This document shows, piece after piece, positions 10,384-21,422 of a DNA stretch of 64,000 bases. The translations under genes were made by a program, and so were the position numbers. The first letter of the stretch is position 1, and each line of letters begins with the position of its first letter. Under the pieces are notes generated by a model that was given only the letters and a program-made list of their open reading frames with translations, made no database searches and was not told the DNA's origin. Origin of the DNA: Ichthyophis bannanicus. Lineage: Eukaryota; Chordata; Amphibia; Gymnophiona; Ichthyophiidae. The stretch is taken from assembly GCA_033557465.1 (NCBI GenBank), contig CM066047.1, positions 2,108,001 through 2,172,000 on the forward strand, read 5' to 3'.

Positions 10384-11640
10384 AAGTCCGGGACGGAGGG
10401 TAGGAGTTGCAGTTAAGTGCCAAAAGGATGCTAGAGGACAGGCTGTCCAAGGATAGCATCCCGATAAGAGTACCTGTCTAGGCAGTAGTGTGCAGCAAAG
10501 GTATGAATGGAGGACCAGGTAGCTGCTCGACAGATTTAGTCAGTGGAGATGGAACAAAGGTTGGCAACTGAGGTTGCCGTGGTTCGCATGTTGTGAGTGG
10601 TGACGTGATTCTCAAAGGAGAGTCTGCAAACCAGTTGGATAAGGTGTGCTTCGTAACTGGAAGTCCCAGGTGACTTGGATCAAAGGAAATGAATAATTGA
10701 GAGGATTTCCTGCGATTCTTAGTTTTGTCCAAGTAGAAAGTCAGTCTGTACTTGCAGTCTAAAGTGTGTAGCGCTGCTTCAGTCCTAGAGGCATGCGGTC
10801 TGGGGAAGAAGACCAGTAGTATCACCAATTGGGTGAGGTGGAAGGGTGAGACCACCTTCAGAAGATAATGTGGATGAGTACGGAGAACCACCTTGTCATG
10901 GTGGAATCGGGTGTACGGAGGATCTGACATTAAAGCCTGCAGTTTGCTGATGTGGTGAGCTGCGGGTGATGAGGAAGATGACCTTCCAAGACAAGAATTT
11001 TAAAGAAGTAGTGGCTAAATGAGGCTTTTGAAGTTGTGCTAGGACCATGCTGAGGTTCCAGTCCACCTGCGGTGGTTTGATCAGTGACTTGGACATCAGG
11101 AGACCCCGCATATATCATTGCTCCAAGGGGTGTGAAGAAATAGGATGCTTATGATAGGCTGGGAGTGGAGGAGTAGCCTAGTGGTTAGAACACTGGCTTG
11201 GTAACCAAGCAACCAGGGTTCATTTCCCACTAGCACTCCTTGTGGCCTTGGGCAAGTCACTTAAACCTCCATTGCCTCAGAAGAAAGGCCTGGCAATCTA
11301 CTTCCGGTGACACTGCCAAGAAAACCCAGGAGCTTCTAGGTCGCCAGGAGTCAGGACTGACTCGAAGGCACACATTGCATTGCATGATAGGCTGAGACCT
11401 GACGAGGACAAGTGGAGAGGATATTGTAAAAGGAATTCCACTGGGCACGCAGAAGGGTCAATATTTTTAGGGTACAACAGAGAGTGAACCTTCATCATTT
11501 GAAGGCATAAGAACGTTTGGTAGACATCTTGTGAGATGTAAGTAGGATACCTTTAACCAGTTGTGGAAGGTCGAAGTCAGCAAAGATTATGCTTTCAGCA
11601 GCCATGCCGTGAGATGGAGGGCTTGTGGATTGGGATGGAG
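10384..11640 (-). pseudogene. DIRS A tyrosine recombinase, degraded
   Basis: On the minus strand 10478-10930 keeps the central block (VVLRTHPHYLLKVVSPFHL, LDCKYRLTFYLDKT, LFISFDPSHLG). These align with residues about 315-400 of the better copy at 40502-42085. The upstream block (10930-11150) is frameshifted over the first catalytic arginine, and the C-terminal His-x-x-Arg and Tyr blocks are not clearly readable. A SINE at 11162-11383 splits the N-terminal part. The enzyme normally integrates a circular DIRS DNA by recombination; this copy cannot. Confidence 0.65.
11162..11383 (+). mobile_element. CORE-SINE with an RTE-like tail
   Basis: It has a tRNA-derived head with an A box (TAGCCTAGTGG) and B box (GGTTCATTTCC), then the CORE segment CCTTGGGCAAGTCACTTAA. 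The 3' part reads GGCCTGGCAATCTACTTCCG, then AAGAAAACCC and GACTGACTCGAAGGCA. That tail resembles RTE/Bov-B-mobilised SINE tails. It is flanked by an 11-bp duplication, ATGATAGGCTG, at 11151-11161 and 11384-11394. It sits in the DIRS A recombinase region. Confidence 0.8.
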
Positions 11641-12147
11641 AAGCATCCCATTATCCCGAGAGAGAAGGTAGGGCGCATGTCCCAAGCTGAGAGGTGGAGT
11701 CTGTGCCAGACGAATCAGCAGAGGAAACTATGTCTGACAGGGCCAGTAAGGGGCTTTTAGGATCATGGAGCCCCTGTTGGCCTGCAGCTTGAACAGGGTT
11801 TTGGGTATTAAGGGGAATGGCAGGAATGCATAAAGTAGTCCCTTTCCCCATTCGAGAAGGAAGGCATCTGTTGCCTGGTTGTGCCAGGAGGGAAGCCTTG
11901 AGCAAAACAGTGGAAGCTGTGGATTCTCTTGGGTGGCTTTCTGTCTGTAAGCAGATCGAGTTTGCCCGGGAGATATACCATCCTGAGATGGATGCAGAGT
12001 GCAATGGAGAAAAACCAGAGATGAAGGACTTCCTGGCAGAGGGGATAGGAATCCATTTCCCCCTGCTTGTTCACGTGGAGGCCCATTCAGAAGGTGCATG
12101 TCTGAGCCATCCAGAAATCTGGTCCACCCAATTTTGCTCCTGTAGGG
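11641..12147 (-). pseudogene. DIRS A RNase H C-terminal and linker region
   Basis: The minus-strand frame 11728-12147 reads WVDQISG, then (frame-broken) DAFLLEWGKGLLYAFLPFPL and APYWP. These are standard blocks between the RNase H and recombinase of DIRS elements. It is separated from the RNase H core by the insertion at 12148-12743. It is frameshifted and non-functional. Confidence 0.6.
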
Positions 12148-12743
12148 GATAGACATGCCTGCGGGAGCAGAATCGTGGCATAGGGATTGGACATTCAGGA
12201 TGTGCCCCGATTCAGGCACCCCAAATGTCCAATCCATTGCCCGACTAGCCGAGCCTGGCTCCTGCATAGAGCCGCTGTGCCATGGCGTCATGTTGCCATC
12301 GCACCGCGGCTCCATACGGGAGCTGTGATCCCCGGCAGCAACAGTGAATCATAAGTTCCCCGCAGACCGACCTCTGACCGGGCCTTCCATGGCCAGGGTC
12401 GGGCTGCGGGGAACTCCCTGCATCCCCTCATCTGTATTGTGGGCCCCTGCTCCAGCATCCCTTGACATCCATGGGAACTTATTCCACCTCCACCCTGTTT
12501 AAATGGATGATCCCAGACATACAAGGCTGACCTTGGAATCGGCCCTCTATGTCCAGGGACATGGTGCCACCCATTGCACGCCCTTGCTCCTCCCTTGGCC
12601 TGCCCCTTCCCGCCCCCATCCAGAATTCCCTGCACATCTCCCCTATATGTGCAGGGAGCTTAGGAGTGGGAATACGTTCCCGGGCGTTTAGTGGATCTGG
12701 ATTGGACGTCCAGCTCCGCTAAACGCGGTTCAGAATGACCCCC
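12148..12743. mobile_element. MITE-like insertion in DIRS A RNase H
   Basis: The RNase H frame reads VRTNNQVAMFY up to about 12743 and its continuation begins at about 12147, so the block between is an insertion. It is GC-rich. Its right end reads, inverted, GGGGGTCATTCTGAACCGCG; the left end only shares GGGGA. The possible target duplication is TA. The class is uncertain. Confidence 0.45.
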
Positions 12744-14164
12744 ATAGAACATGGCCACCTGGTTGTTCGTTCAGACTAAGACCTGTTTGCCCAAAAGTTG
12801 AGGGGGGGGGGGGGTGTTGAAAAACCCGAAGGGTATTCATGAGCGCATATAGTTCTAAGAGGTTGATCTGTAACTGAAATTCCTGTTGTGTCCACTGCTC
12901 CTGTGTGGTGAGACTGTCTAGATGTGCTCCCCACCCGGGTTTGGAAGCATCTGTTGTCGGGGTGCATTGAGATAGAGGCATCTGAAAAGGTGACCCTCTG
13001 AGTAGGTTTTGAGGGCAGCACCACCACTGAAGGGAGTTGACAAGTGGAGGGGTTATGCAGATGTCGTCTGAGAGACACCCAGTTGCTTGCGTCCATTGAG
13101 ACAACAGAGTCCATGGGCTTACCGCATGTGCAGGCAGGCATAGGGGACGACATGGGCTGTGGAGGCCATGTGCCCCTGAAGGCGCAGCATTTCTTGAGCT
13201 GTAACACTACTGTTTTATTTAATTAGCAATGCTTATATACTGCTTTTCAGTGGGTCAAAGTGGTGTACATTCAAGTATGGTATATATATTTCCCTTCTGG
13301 ATTTTTGTACCTGAAACAATGGAGGGTTAAGTGGCTTGCCCAAGGCCACAAGGGGCACCTGTGGGACTAGAAATCCCAGTCCCGAGATTGCTGTCCTCCA
13401 GCAGGATTCAAACCCTTGGCCCGAGGCAACTTGTCCCAACCACTAGGCCACTCCAGTACTGTGACCCCTTATGCCGTTGGCTAGCTTGGTGAAGCAGGCA
13501 GATCGATCCTGTGGAAGGAAAGCTCGGCCCTGACTAGTGTTGAGAAGTGCTCCGATGAATTTGAGTCACTGGGATGGGACCAGGTATAATTTTGGAAAGT
13601 TTAGGATAAATCACAGATCTTGGAGCACAGTGATTGTGCGATGAAGAGAGCTCTTTACCTCTGGTGTGGTTTCTCCCCTGATTAGCCAGTTGTCTAAGTA
13701 GGGGAAGACAAAGATCCCCAAAGTATGGCGGTAAGCACTGCCATGCATTTTGTGAACTTTTGGGGTGCGAGGCTAACCCGAAATTGATAGTGGATTTGCT
13801 GGAACCTAAAACGCAGATACTGTCTGTGTTGAGAATGGATCAGCAAATGTGTGTATGCCTCCTTGAGGTCTAGAGAACATAGCCAGTCGTTCCTCTGAAG
13901 GTATGGTAGAAGTGTACTGAGGGAAATCATTTTGAATTTTTCTTGAACGAGGAATTTGTTTAGGTTCCTTAGATCCAGAATGAACCTGAACTCTCCTGCC
14001 TTCTTGGGGATAAGAAAGTAAGGAGAGTAGAAGCGCCTGCCCTCTTGGATAGGTGGAACTCTTTCTATGGCCCCTTGAGCTAACAGGGTGGACACCTCGA
14101 CTGATAGGAGATTTGTCTGCAAGATGTTTGCAGGATAATCCCTTGTGGAGGTGGTGGGGGGCAA
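12744..14164 (-). pseudogene. DIRS A reverse transcriptase and RNase H, degraded
   Basis: On the minus strand 13694-14164 contains LAQGAIERVP, FYSPYFLIPKKAGEFRFILD, LCSLDLKEAYTHLLIH and YLRFRFQ, the DIRS reverse-transcriptase core. The catalytic box at 13686-13700 encodes YLDNW instead of YLDDW. The RNase H follows at 12730-13104 (TTDASKPGWGAHLDS, WTQQEFQLQINLLELYALMN). A SINE at 13214-13456 splits the two and several stops are present. The same D-to-N change is seen in DIRS B. Confidence 0.75.
13214..13456 (-). mobile_element. CORE-SINE with an L2-like tail, antisense
   Basis: On the minus strand it begins TGGAGTGGCCTAGTGGTTGG (A box). It has a B-box-like GGTTTGAATCC, then the CORE phrase CCTTGGGCAAGCCACTTAA. 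It ends in an L2-type 3' terminus (CACTTTGACCCACTG, AGCAGTATATAAGC, AATTAAATAAA). It lies between the DIRS A polymerase and RNase H. Confidence 0.8.
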
Positions 14165-14559
14165 GCTTTCAAAATGAGACAGACAGCTCCTTTAACAACA
14201 TTGAGAGTCAACCACTGATGTGATGAGATGCCACCTGTGGGCATAGTTATAGAGTCTACCTGCTATGCGTAAGGGTGGGGGACCCTGCAGAGGCAGAGTA
14301 ACTATGTTACTGCTACTACTACTACTATGCTGTCTAGGAAGGAGTCAAAAAACAGATGCTGGCTGTGGCTGTGCAGCTGGTTGTGGCTTTCAGGGTCTTA
14401 GGCTTTTTGGGCTGGCCAGGGCCCTGCTGTTGCTGCTGAGGTTGGTAAGAAGCTGCAGGTGGATAAGAAGGATAATATCTTTTCTTCTTAGGATAGAAAG
14501 ACTTCTTTGGATTAGTCTTTCTCCTAGAGGAGTCTAATGTCTTTCTGGAGAGGTGATTG

Positions 14560-15270
14560 AGAGCGAGATCATCTGTCTCAATCTCTCTGGCCTTATCTCT
14601 CCAACCCTTTCCAGGGGATATTGGCAGGGGATATTGGCCAATTTATCCTAAACCCACTGCTCAAGGTCAGATGCCTGTAGCCAGGCCATTCTGCAAGCAC
14701 CGATGCAGACTGCTGAAACTCTACTGGATGACTCAAAGGCATTGAAAGCTGCTCTGGTAAGAACTTTGGATGTATTCTGATTTCTCCTGATTAAGGCCTG
14801 GAATGCATCCCATTTGTCATCAGGAAGGATAAGGGCAAGGTTCTCTAGCTCCCTGGAGATATCCTTGAAATACATGCCCACATAGAGCAGCATGTAGGAA
14901 GTAATCCTAGAAGTGAGCATGCATGCCTGAAAACATTGATGGCCAAAGGCATTGAGAGTTCTGGAGTCCTTGCCCGGAGGCATGGAAGAATGATTCTTAG
15001 AACTCTTGATGCGCCGCATCGCTGATTCCATCACCATGGAGTGGTGTGGCAGTTAAGGCTTTTGGAAGCGAGGGCATGGTGGGACTCGGCACATGGTATC
15101 TAGTTGTTTGCTGATAGCTGGAACTGTTAGCAGGGCCTCCCACATATGTAGCATTAGATCCTGCAGGATATGATGCACTGGTAACATGGTTGCCTCTTTG
15201 GGCGCTGAGAGGTACTGAAGGATTTCCAACTCCTCTGCCCTCAGTTCCATCGCCGATGCCATGGTAATTT
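14560..15270 (-). pseudogene. DIRS A gag-like ORF, middle part
   Basis: The minus-strand frame 14648-15037 reads PPGKDSRTLNAFGHQCFQA, ITSYMLLYVG, MYFKDISRELENLA, AFNAFESSSRVSA and RMAWLQAS. These are blocks of the DIRS ORF1 (gag-like nucleocapsid) product. A second frame (14997-15278) holds the upstream part with a frameshift. A palindromic insert interrupts it at 15277. Further ORF1 fragments continue to about 16257, where CR1 C starts. Confidence 0.6.
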
Positions 15271-15273
15271 ACA

Positions 15274-15367
15274 GGCAAGGAAGGAACTGTTTATTACCAC
15301 TCTTGTATTACAAAGCCAGGCCTGGCTTTGTAATACAAGAGTGGTAATAAACAGTTCCTTCCTTGCC
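15274..15367. repeat. Perfect 94-bp palindrome
   Basis: The sequence from GGCAAGGAAGGAACTG reads identically on both strands around a centre at 15320/15321 (CCAGG|CCTGG), with 47-bp arms and no loop. Transcribed, it would fold into a long perfect hairpin. It lies inside a 147-bp insert described next. Confidence 0.95.
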
Positions 15368-15423
15368 TCCACGCCTTTTACTGGGTTTGTTGTGTGGCGC
15401 GTGGTTTGTGCTCGTTTGTTGGA
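15277..15423. mobile_element. 147-bp palindromic insert flanked by an 18-bp direct repeat
   Basis: CCATGGTAATTTACAGGC occurs at 15259-15276 and again at 15424-15441, both exact. The DNA between is the 94-bp palindrome plus 56 bases of non-palindromic sequence. A long direct repeat at both ends looks like a target duplication, as made by LINE-type retroposition. A tandem duplication of the site followed by a fold-back event is the alternative. Confidence 0.6.
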
Positions 15424-15441
15424 CCATGGTAATTTACAGGC

Positions 15442-16257
15442 CAGCTGCTATGTCCGAAATGAAGTCTTGACAAGAGATGTCCTCTGGCGGAGATCAACGC
15501 TGCTCATGGGGAGGGGATGGATTGGAAGGGAGATCCCAGGTTACTCTAGAATCTTCCAATGCATCATTGGAATTGGAGGAGGTAGAGTCCAATTCTGACT
15601 AAAAGTCAAAGTATCGACTGTCTCATGCCGATGTTGAGACTCGATGCCGATACCAACGATTGGTCAGTGTGGCAGCAGGAACCTGTTGGGTACCAATGAT
15701 GCCTATTGGTTTCAAATGCATCTGAAGGAGAGGATCCCCCCAATGCAGTTTCAAGGTATGGCATCGGTCCCAGAGGCATCAGCTGTAGACCGGATGCCAA
15801 CGCCTGCACTGCTGGAGCTGTCAATATAGACAGTACCGAGGCTGCCAGGAGTGCTACCAAATTCCTCTCAATAGCCAGGATGTGCTGGTCGAGGGAAGAG
15901 ACCGATGCTTGGGTGGAATTCCACACAGGGCTTTTAAGCCACAGACAGTATTCCATGCCCTTGATGAAACTAATAGCTTTCTGGAGATCAAAGCCTCGGG
16001 AGCATCCTGGAGCCCCTGTTGTGCTTTGGAGGGCTGGTTCTCCCTTTGAGGCTGTTTGGCAGGCCTGTTTGCATCAGATGCAGCTTTTGGTGAATCTCAA
16101 TGACGATGAAGGGATTTACCTCGAGGACTGGTATCAAGTTTCTTATGTTTGGACTTGGACCTGTGAACCAACAGAGGAGACCGATGTCCTCGACAAACAG
16201 CGAACCACACTGTTTGGCTCTGTTCTTCAGGCCTCTCTTTGTCATTTGTTGGCACAT
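15442..16257 (-). pseudogene. DIRS A gag-like ORF, N-terminal part, degraded
   Basis: Minus-strand fragments at 15606-15956 and 16100-16257 (for example VCRGHRSPLLVHRSKSKHKK in one frame) continue the DIRS ORF1 region in the correct order. Codons are low-complexity and frames shift repeatedly. Identification rests on position between recognised gag and the right terminus and on similarity in style rather than a firm motif. Confidence 0.4.
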
Positions 16258-17768
16258 ACATAGTAACATAGTATATGACGGCAGATAAAGACCAGTATGG
16301 TCCATTTAGTCTGCCCAGCAAGGGGACAAGAATAGATGCACCTGCCGCTCCATGCAGGTCACCACTTCCCATGCCTTTGTTTAGGGGTGTACCCTCTGCT
16401 CTCTGTAGGTCACCCCTATTTGTTGAGATATAAGAGTTTATCCTGTTTCTATAAAGGGATCCACTTGTCCGTCTCATGCCATTTTGAACTCTGTCACTGT
16501 ATTTGCCCCCACCATTTCCATCGGGAGGGCATTCCAAGCATCCACCACCCTTTCAGTGAAAAGGTATTTCCTGATGTTGCCTTTCAGTTTACTCCTTGAA
16601 GTTTCATGTTATGCCCTCTAGTTTTACAGCTTCCCCGTCTTTGGAAGAGGTTTGCTTGTTCATTAATAGTCTTTAAGTATTTAAAGGTCTGAATCATATC
16701 TCCCCTGTCCCTCCTCTCCTCCAGAGTGTACATATTTAGGTCTTCAAGTCTCTTCTCATATTTCTTCTGATGCAGGCTCTAAATCATTTTGGTCGCCTTC
16801 CTCTGAACTGTTTCCATTCCTTTTATATCCTTTGCGAGATGTGGTCTCCAAAACTGAACACAATATTCCAAGTGAGGCCTCACCAGTGACTTGTACAATG
16901 GCATTAGTACCTCTTCCTTTCTGCTGGTAATTACTCTCTGTAAGTAACCCAGCATTCTTCTGACTTTTGCCACTGCCTTATCACATTGTTTCACCACCTT
17001 GAGATCCTCAGAAACAATCACTCTGAGGTCCTTCTCTTGGTCCGTGCACACCAACCTCTCATCCTGTATCTCATACCATTCCCTTGGATTTCTGCTTCCC
17101 AAGTGCATGACACTGCACTTCTTCACATTAAAACTTAACTGCCAAGCATTAGACTATTCTTTCAGCTTTTGTAGATCTTTCCTCATGTTATCCACTCCCT
17201 CAGGGGAGTCCACTCTGTTGCAAATATTGGTGTCATCTGCAAAAAGACAGACTTTTCCATTTAGTCCTTCAGCAATATCACTCACAAATATATTGAACAG
17301 TACCGGTCCCATGATTAAACCCTGGGGCACACCACTAATCACCTTCCTTTCACCCGAGTGAGTTCTGTTTACCATCACCTTCTGTCGTTTGTCAGTCAAC
17401 CAATTTCTGATCCAGTTCGCCACCTTGGGACCCATCTCCAAGCTGTTGAGTTTATTGATAAGCCTCCTATGGGGAACAGTATCAAAGGCTTTGCTGAAAT
17501 CTAGGTAAATCACATTCATTGCATGCCCTTGATCTAGTTCTCTGGTCACCTAGTCAAAGAACTCAATCAGATTTGTTTGGCAAGATTGTCCTTTGGTAAG
17601 ACCATGTTGCCTTGGATCATTGAACCTGTTGGTTTTGAGAAAGTCCACAATTCGCTCTTTTAGGAGTGCCTCCATTACTTTTCCCACCACCGAGGTAAGG
17701 CTTACTGGCCTGTAGTTTGTCACATCTTCCCTATTACCACTTTTGTGAAGAGGCACAAAGGACAATCA
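16258..17768 (-). mobile_element. CR1 LINE copy C, 5'-truncated, antisense, nested in DIRS A
   Basis: It begins with the CR1 3' end (inverted CATAGTATATGACGGCAG near 16268). Its frames are KCSVMHLGSRNP...KSLVRPHLEYCVQFWRPHL (16779-17126) and VIYLDFSKAFDTVPHRRLIN...VPQGLIMGP...LFADDTNICN (17154-17549). 17550-17765 adds YRPVSLTSVVGKVMEALL and GQSCQTNLIEFFD. The polymerase FADD box is intact in its segment, but frames are separated by stops. It ends upstream of the palm, so it lacks endonuclease and ORF1. Confidence 0.9.
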
Positions 17769-18239
17769 GTTGGTAAATGGTCTGGATCCAAACCTTTTAA
17801 ACTCTAGTTACGTTTATTGGTGACTGATATTGTACCAGAACACTTGGTACATTTTTTTAAGCCGATGAAGTGTTTTTCCATTGTGGTGGAAGAAAAGTAT
17901 TCCAAGGCCTAATTTGGTAGTAGAAACCACCAAAATTGGGAAAATGGAAGTGAGAAAATATCAGAGCCAGTATCAGGGAAGGTACTGGCATTGACGGAAA
18001 GTGAGAGCACAGATTTAAAACAAAAAATGACGTTTTTCAGCGGTGACAGGAGGAAAACAACCTGCTGGCTCCATGGAAAACAAAGAGCTGAGGAGAGGAC
18101 TTGGGAAGGCAGATGCACAGGCACAGTGGATTGCTCCCAAAAGCTTTCCAATGGGATGCTGGGGAGCATTCCCACACAGGCTCCATTGGTGCAGATGATA
18201 CCTGTATGTGAAGGCTGTATTCTTGCTTGTTCTTGGAGA
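17769..18239 (-). repeat. DIRS A 5' leader and right inverted terminal repeat
   Basis: 18040-18239 is the reverse complement, with divergence, of 7440-7640. Shared phrases include AAAGCTTTTGGGAGCAATCC and CAAGTCCTCTCCTCAG when inverted. The segment 17769-18040 is the unrecognised leader between terminal repeat and gag. Confidence 0.6.
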
Positions 18240-18382
18240 TAAGGACTGTATCGGAATTCAAGAAAACATGGGAGAAACACAGAAGATCTCTGAAGAAATA
18301 AAGGGACTATAGTAGTTGGTATGGAAGGTTAGCCTGGATAGCCCGTATGGTCTTTTTCTGCGTTCATTCTTCTATTTAAATA
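18240..18382 (+). mobile_element. CR1 LINE copy A, third segment (3' end)
   Basis: It resumes the CR1 C-terminus (AAGGACTGTATCGGAATTC) exactly where the copy broke at 7416. It continues to the 3' terminus (GTATGGTCTTTTTCTGC). With 1-1483 and 6508-7416 it makes one element interrupted twice. Confidence 0.75.
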
Positions 18383-18394
18383 CATAGTAAGAAT

Positions 18395-18545
18395 TGAACT
18401 AGGAGAATGGTATGGCAATGACAGGTGGGAAGATGCATGGTAGGACTGGTCTAAAAGCTGCTAGAAGGAGCTGAGAAAGGTTCCATCAGTAATGTCACCC
18501 ATATGTAAGCACTTATCCTGCTTGTCCACAGAAGTCAATGTTACA
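18395..18545. repeat. DIRS terminal-repeat fragment
   Basis: The phrases TAAAAGCTGCTAGAAGGAGC and AGCACTTATCCTGCTTGTCC resemble the terminal region of DIRS A, but no coding part accompanies them. It is probably a leftover terminal repeat. Confidence 0.35.
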
Positions 18546-19093
18546 GATAATAAATACAAACTAAATGATGTGCTCAAAATTAAAATATACAAGCTGTATC
18601 ACAGACACGGAGTCCCAGTCATCTGCATTACATCACTTATACAGTTACAATATAAAACAGTAAAATAGTTTCTTGGTTTTCTGGTAGTATTCCCTTCCGT
18701 TTGAAATTTGCACAGAATCTTCTTAACAAATTCTGCTATAGACATTCTTCAAAACAAGCCTTTTAGGTCTCCATATTTGGTGCATAGATAGGCAGGGGCT
18801 TCAAAGATGTCATGCCTTGTTTTTACTGTTGTTCTATGTTACTTTTCCTATGTATACTGTAGATACTTTCTATATTTTTTTATTAATTTTTAAAATGTAA
18901 GCTGTTCGATACTAATGTGGGAGGTAGTATAGTAAGTTTTAAATAAACAGACTAAACTGGGGACAACAAAATCCTATGACCTGCACATGGGTTACAATCT
19001 TGTAACAGGCAAACTATAACATGATGTTCCCAGATTAGGACACATGAAAAAGAAAGTAAAATATTTCATTTTCTTGACATTTTCCTCCTAGGA
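18546..19093 (+). other. Unassigned stretch with an L2-like tail
   Basis: I see no coding sequence in 18546-18880. At 18885-18955 a plus-strand terminus like an L2 3' end (GCTGTTCGATACTAATGTGG, then TTTTAAATAAACA) is present. The rest is unrecognised. Confidence 0.35.
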
Positions 19094-19359
19094 GTCTTAT
19101 TTATTTATTTATTCAGTTTTATATACCACCTTATCCTTCAATCAAAGTGGACAACAAAGGGTCTACATTGAGGGAAGACAATAAGATAATACATTACAGT
19201 ATATTACATAAATTACAGCAAGTTACATTTCATAATAATTCATTGCAATTACATTAAACAAATAACTGCAATCCTATAAAATGTTAAAATAAGTCTAAAC
19301 ATTGTAAGAAAATTCAAATTCAAATGGTTAGAAAGATATTTTGGTCTATTAGAGTTAGG

Positions 19360-21422
19360 TTAGTTGCCATATGCCTCAATAAACAGGTATGTTTTAAGGG
19401 ACTTTCGGAAATCTTTGATATCAAATTGAGTTCTTAATTCATCAGGAATAGAATTCCATAGTTGTGGTGCCATAAAGGAGAAAGCCCTATTAGATGTCAT
19501 TTGTTTGGATCTATTAAAATTCAAGTGGGAATTGAGTCTGTTGGTAGACTGTGAGCATCTGGGTCTTGAACTTATGTCTTTAGAAATAATAGTTGTTAGA
19601 ATATTTGCTGATGATTCATGCAAAATTTTGAAAATGTTCATAAGATTCTTGTATTTTGATCTTATAGTGATTGGAAGCCAATGCAATTCTTGAAGCAAGG
19701 GAGTTATATGCTCATATTTTGTAGAATTCATTATAGTTCTTGCTGTGGTATTTTGTGCCAGTTGGAGGGGATGGGTAGTATGTTTTGGAAGACCTTGATA
19801 AAGGATATTTCCAAAGTCAAGTAGTGGTGTTATAACTGCTTGACATACCGTTCGAAAATGATTTAGTTGTAAAATTGGTTTGAGCTTCCTAATGACTTTT
19901 AAACTGTGGTATACTCTAGCTGTAATTTTATTTATATGGGATTTTAAGTTAATATGTTTATCTAGGATTATACCAAGGTATTTTACTTCCTCGCTGATTT
20001 TTATGGATTTGTTTAGTTTATTAATTTCTTTAGGAGTTTTTATGTTTTGATTATTAAAAATGAATAATGCTTCTGTTTTATCTGGGTTTATTTTAAAGTT
20101 AGTTGTAAGCCAATTGTTCATATCAGTCAAACAGTTATCAATTATTTCTGTTTCAAATGAATTTTGGTCAACTGCAGTGTAGATCATAATATCATCAGCA
20201 TATAGATAGTAATTTATTCCATATTGTTAAATAATTTTGTATATAGGTTGAATATAGATGTTAAAAAAGGATTGATGATAATGCTGACCCTTGTGGTACG
20301 CCTTGTGTAATTGGGATCTGAGATGATTTTTTGTCTCCACATTTTACTGTTTGCGTACGATTGTTCAGGTAGGATGTGAAACCATTTAAGTGTGTTGTTG
20401 CATAAGCCAATATCTTCTAGAAGTTGAAGCATTAAAGGATGAGAGATTGTGTCAAAAGCTGCTGAAATGTCAATAAATATTAAAAGAAAAACACTATATT
20501 TCTTGTCCAGACCTGTTAAGAGGTTATTAAATAGAGAAATAAGAGTTTCCACATTATGAAATGGTTTGAAACCGTGTTGGTGTAGATCCAGCAGAGCATA
20601 TGAATCTATGTGATCTTGTAATTGTCTCTGTACTACTTTCTCTATAATCTTGGAGATGAAAGGTAAACTAGAAATCGGACGGTACGACTTAGGTTCAGAG
20701 GTGCTTAATGAAGTCCCTTTATAGATTGGTCTAATTGAGGCTTTTTTGAGGACAGGAGATAAATAACCTTGTTTTAATGAATGTTCTACAAATTTGATTA
20801 AATGACAACTCAATTGACTCCTTGCATTTTTAATCCATTCTACTGGGCATGGATCAGTTGGGGAGGTTGTTGTGTTAATTGTACTTATTATATTTTCAAT
20901 TTGGTTTTTTGTTGGCATAAAAAAATCAGACCAAAAGTGCCTGGAATCAGAGAGAGTTTCTATCATTAATTGATTAGGCTGTGAAGATATTATAGAGGTT
21001 AATTGATTTCCGTTTTTATTTATTAAGTAATTTGCATATTCTTGAGGATACAACTGGTGATTATGACAAGGAGAGTTCATTTTGGTAAGCTGTTTCACAA
21101 TATTAAATAACTCCCTTGGTTTATTAGCAGATTTTAAAATTAAGTTTGTATGGTATTGTTGTTTATGATCATTTATCAAATTGTTAGATTCAAATTGTTT
21201 CACCTTATATAAAAACTCCGTATGCTGAGATTTGTTCTGCCTCCATTTACGTTCCAAATTTCTTAGCATACGTTTTGCCTCTCTGATATCGTTCGAATAC
21301 CATGGTGTGCTATTTTTTCTACGTACTTGTGCCTTGTCTTTGTTAAGATTTATTGAGGCATCAGAAATGACTTTATTCCAGTTATCTATGGCAGCATCTA
21401 AATTACTACAATCTTGGTGCAA
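19360..21422 (-). pseudogene. L2 reverse transcriptase, two frames
   Basis: 20214-21422 (402 codons) has PWYSNDIREAKRMLRNLERKW, WIKNARSQLSCHLIKF, SYRPISSLPFISKIIEKV, HGFKPFHNVETL and LLIFIDISAAFDTISHPL. 19360-20187 (275 codons) has the thumb and C-terminus (VKYLGIILDKHINLKSHI, TPLLDFGNILYQGLP, LQELHWLPITIRSKYK, APQLWNSIPDELR). The short gap, about 20187-20330, holds the palm segment with the catalytic pair; a frameshift lies there. The layout parallels the intact L2 frame at 46419-48815. The enzyme would drive target-primed reverse transcription. Confidence 0.75.

Larger units (their letters stand above)
7417..18239 (-). mobile_element. DIRS element A (antisense), about 6 kb once nested insertions are removed
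   Basis: The element lies inside CR1 copy A. Its left inverted terminal repeat starts at about 7417 (ACTTACCTGTAACAGGTG near 7425). An internal complementary region follows at 7676-7757, and the right repeat occupies about 18040-18239. On the minus strand the coding order from right to left is gag-like, reverse transcriptase, RNase H and tyrosine recombinase, as in DIRS. Nested insertions are CR1 B (7758-9105), a hAT-like element (9268-10375), SINEs (11162-11383 and 13214-13456), a MITE-like block (12148-12743), a palindromic insert (15277-15423) and CR1 C (16258-17768). All reading frames are broken. Confidence 0.8.
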
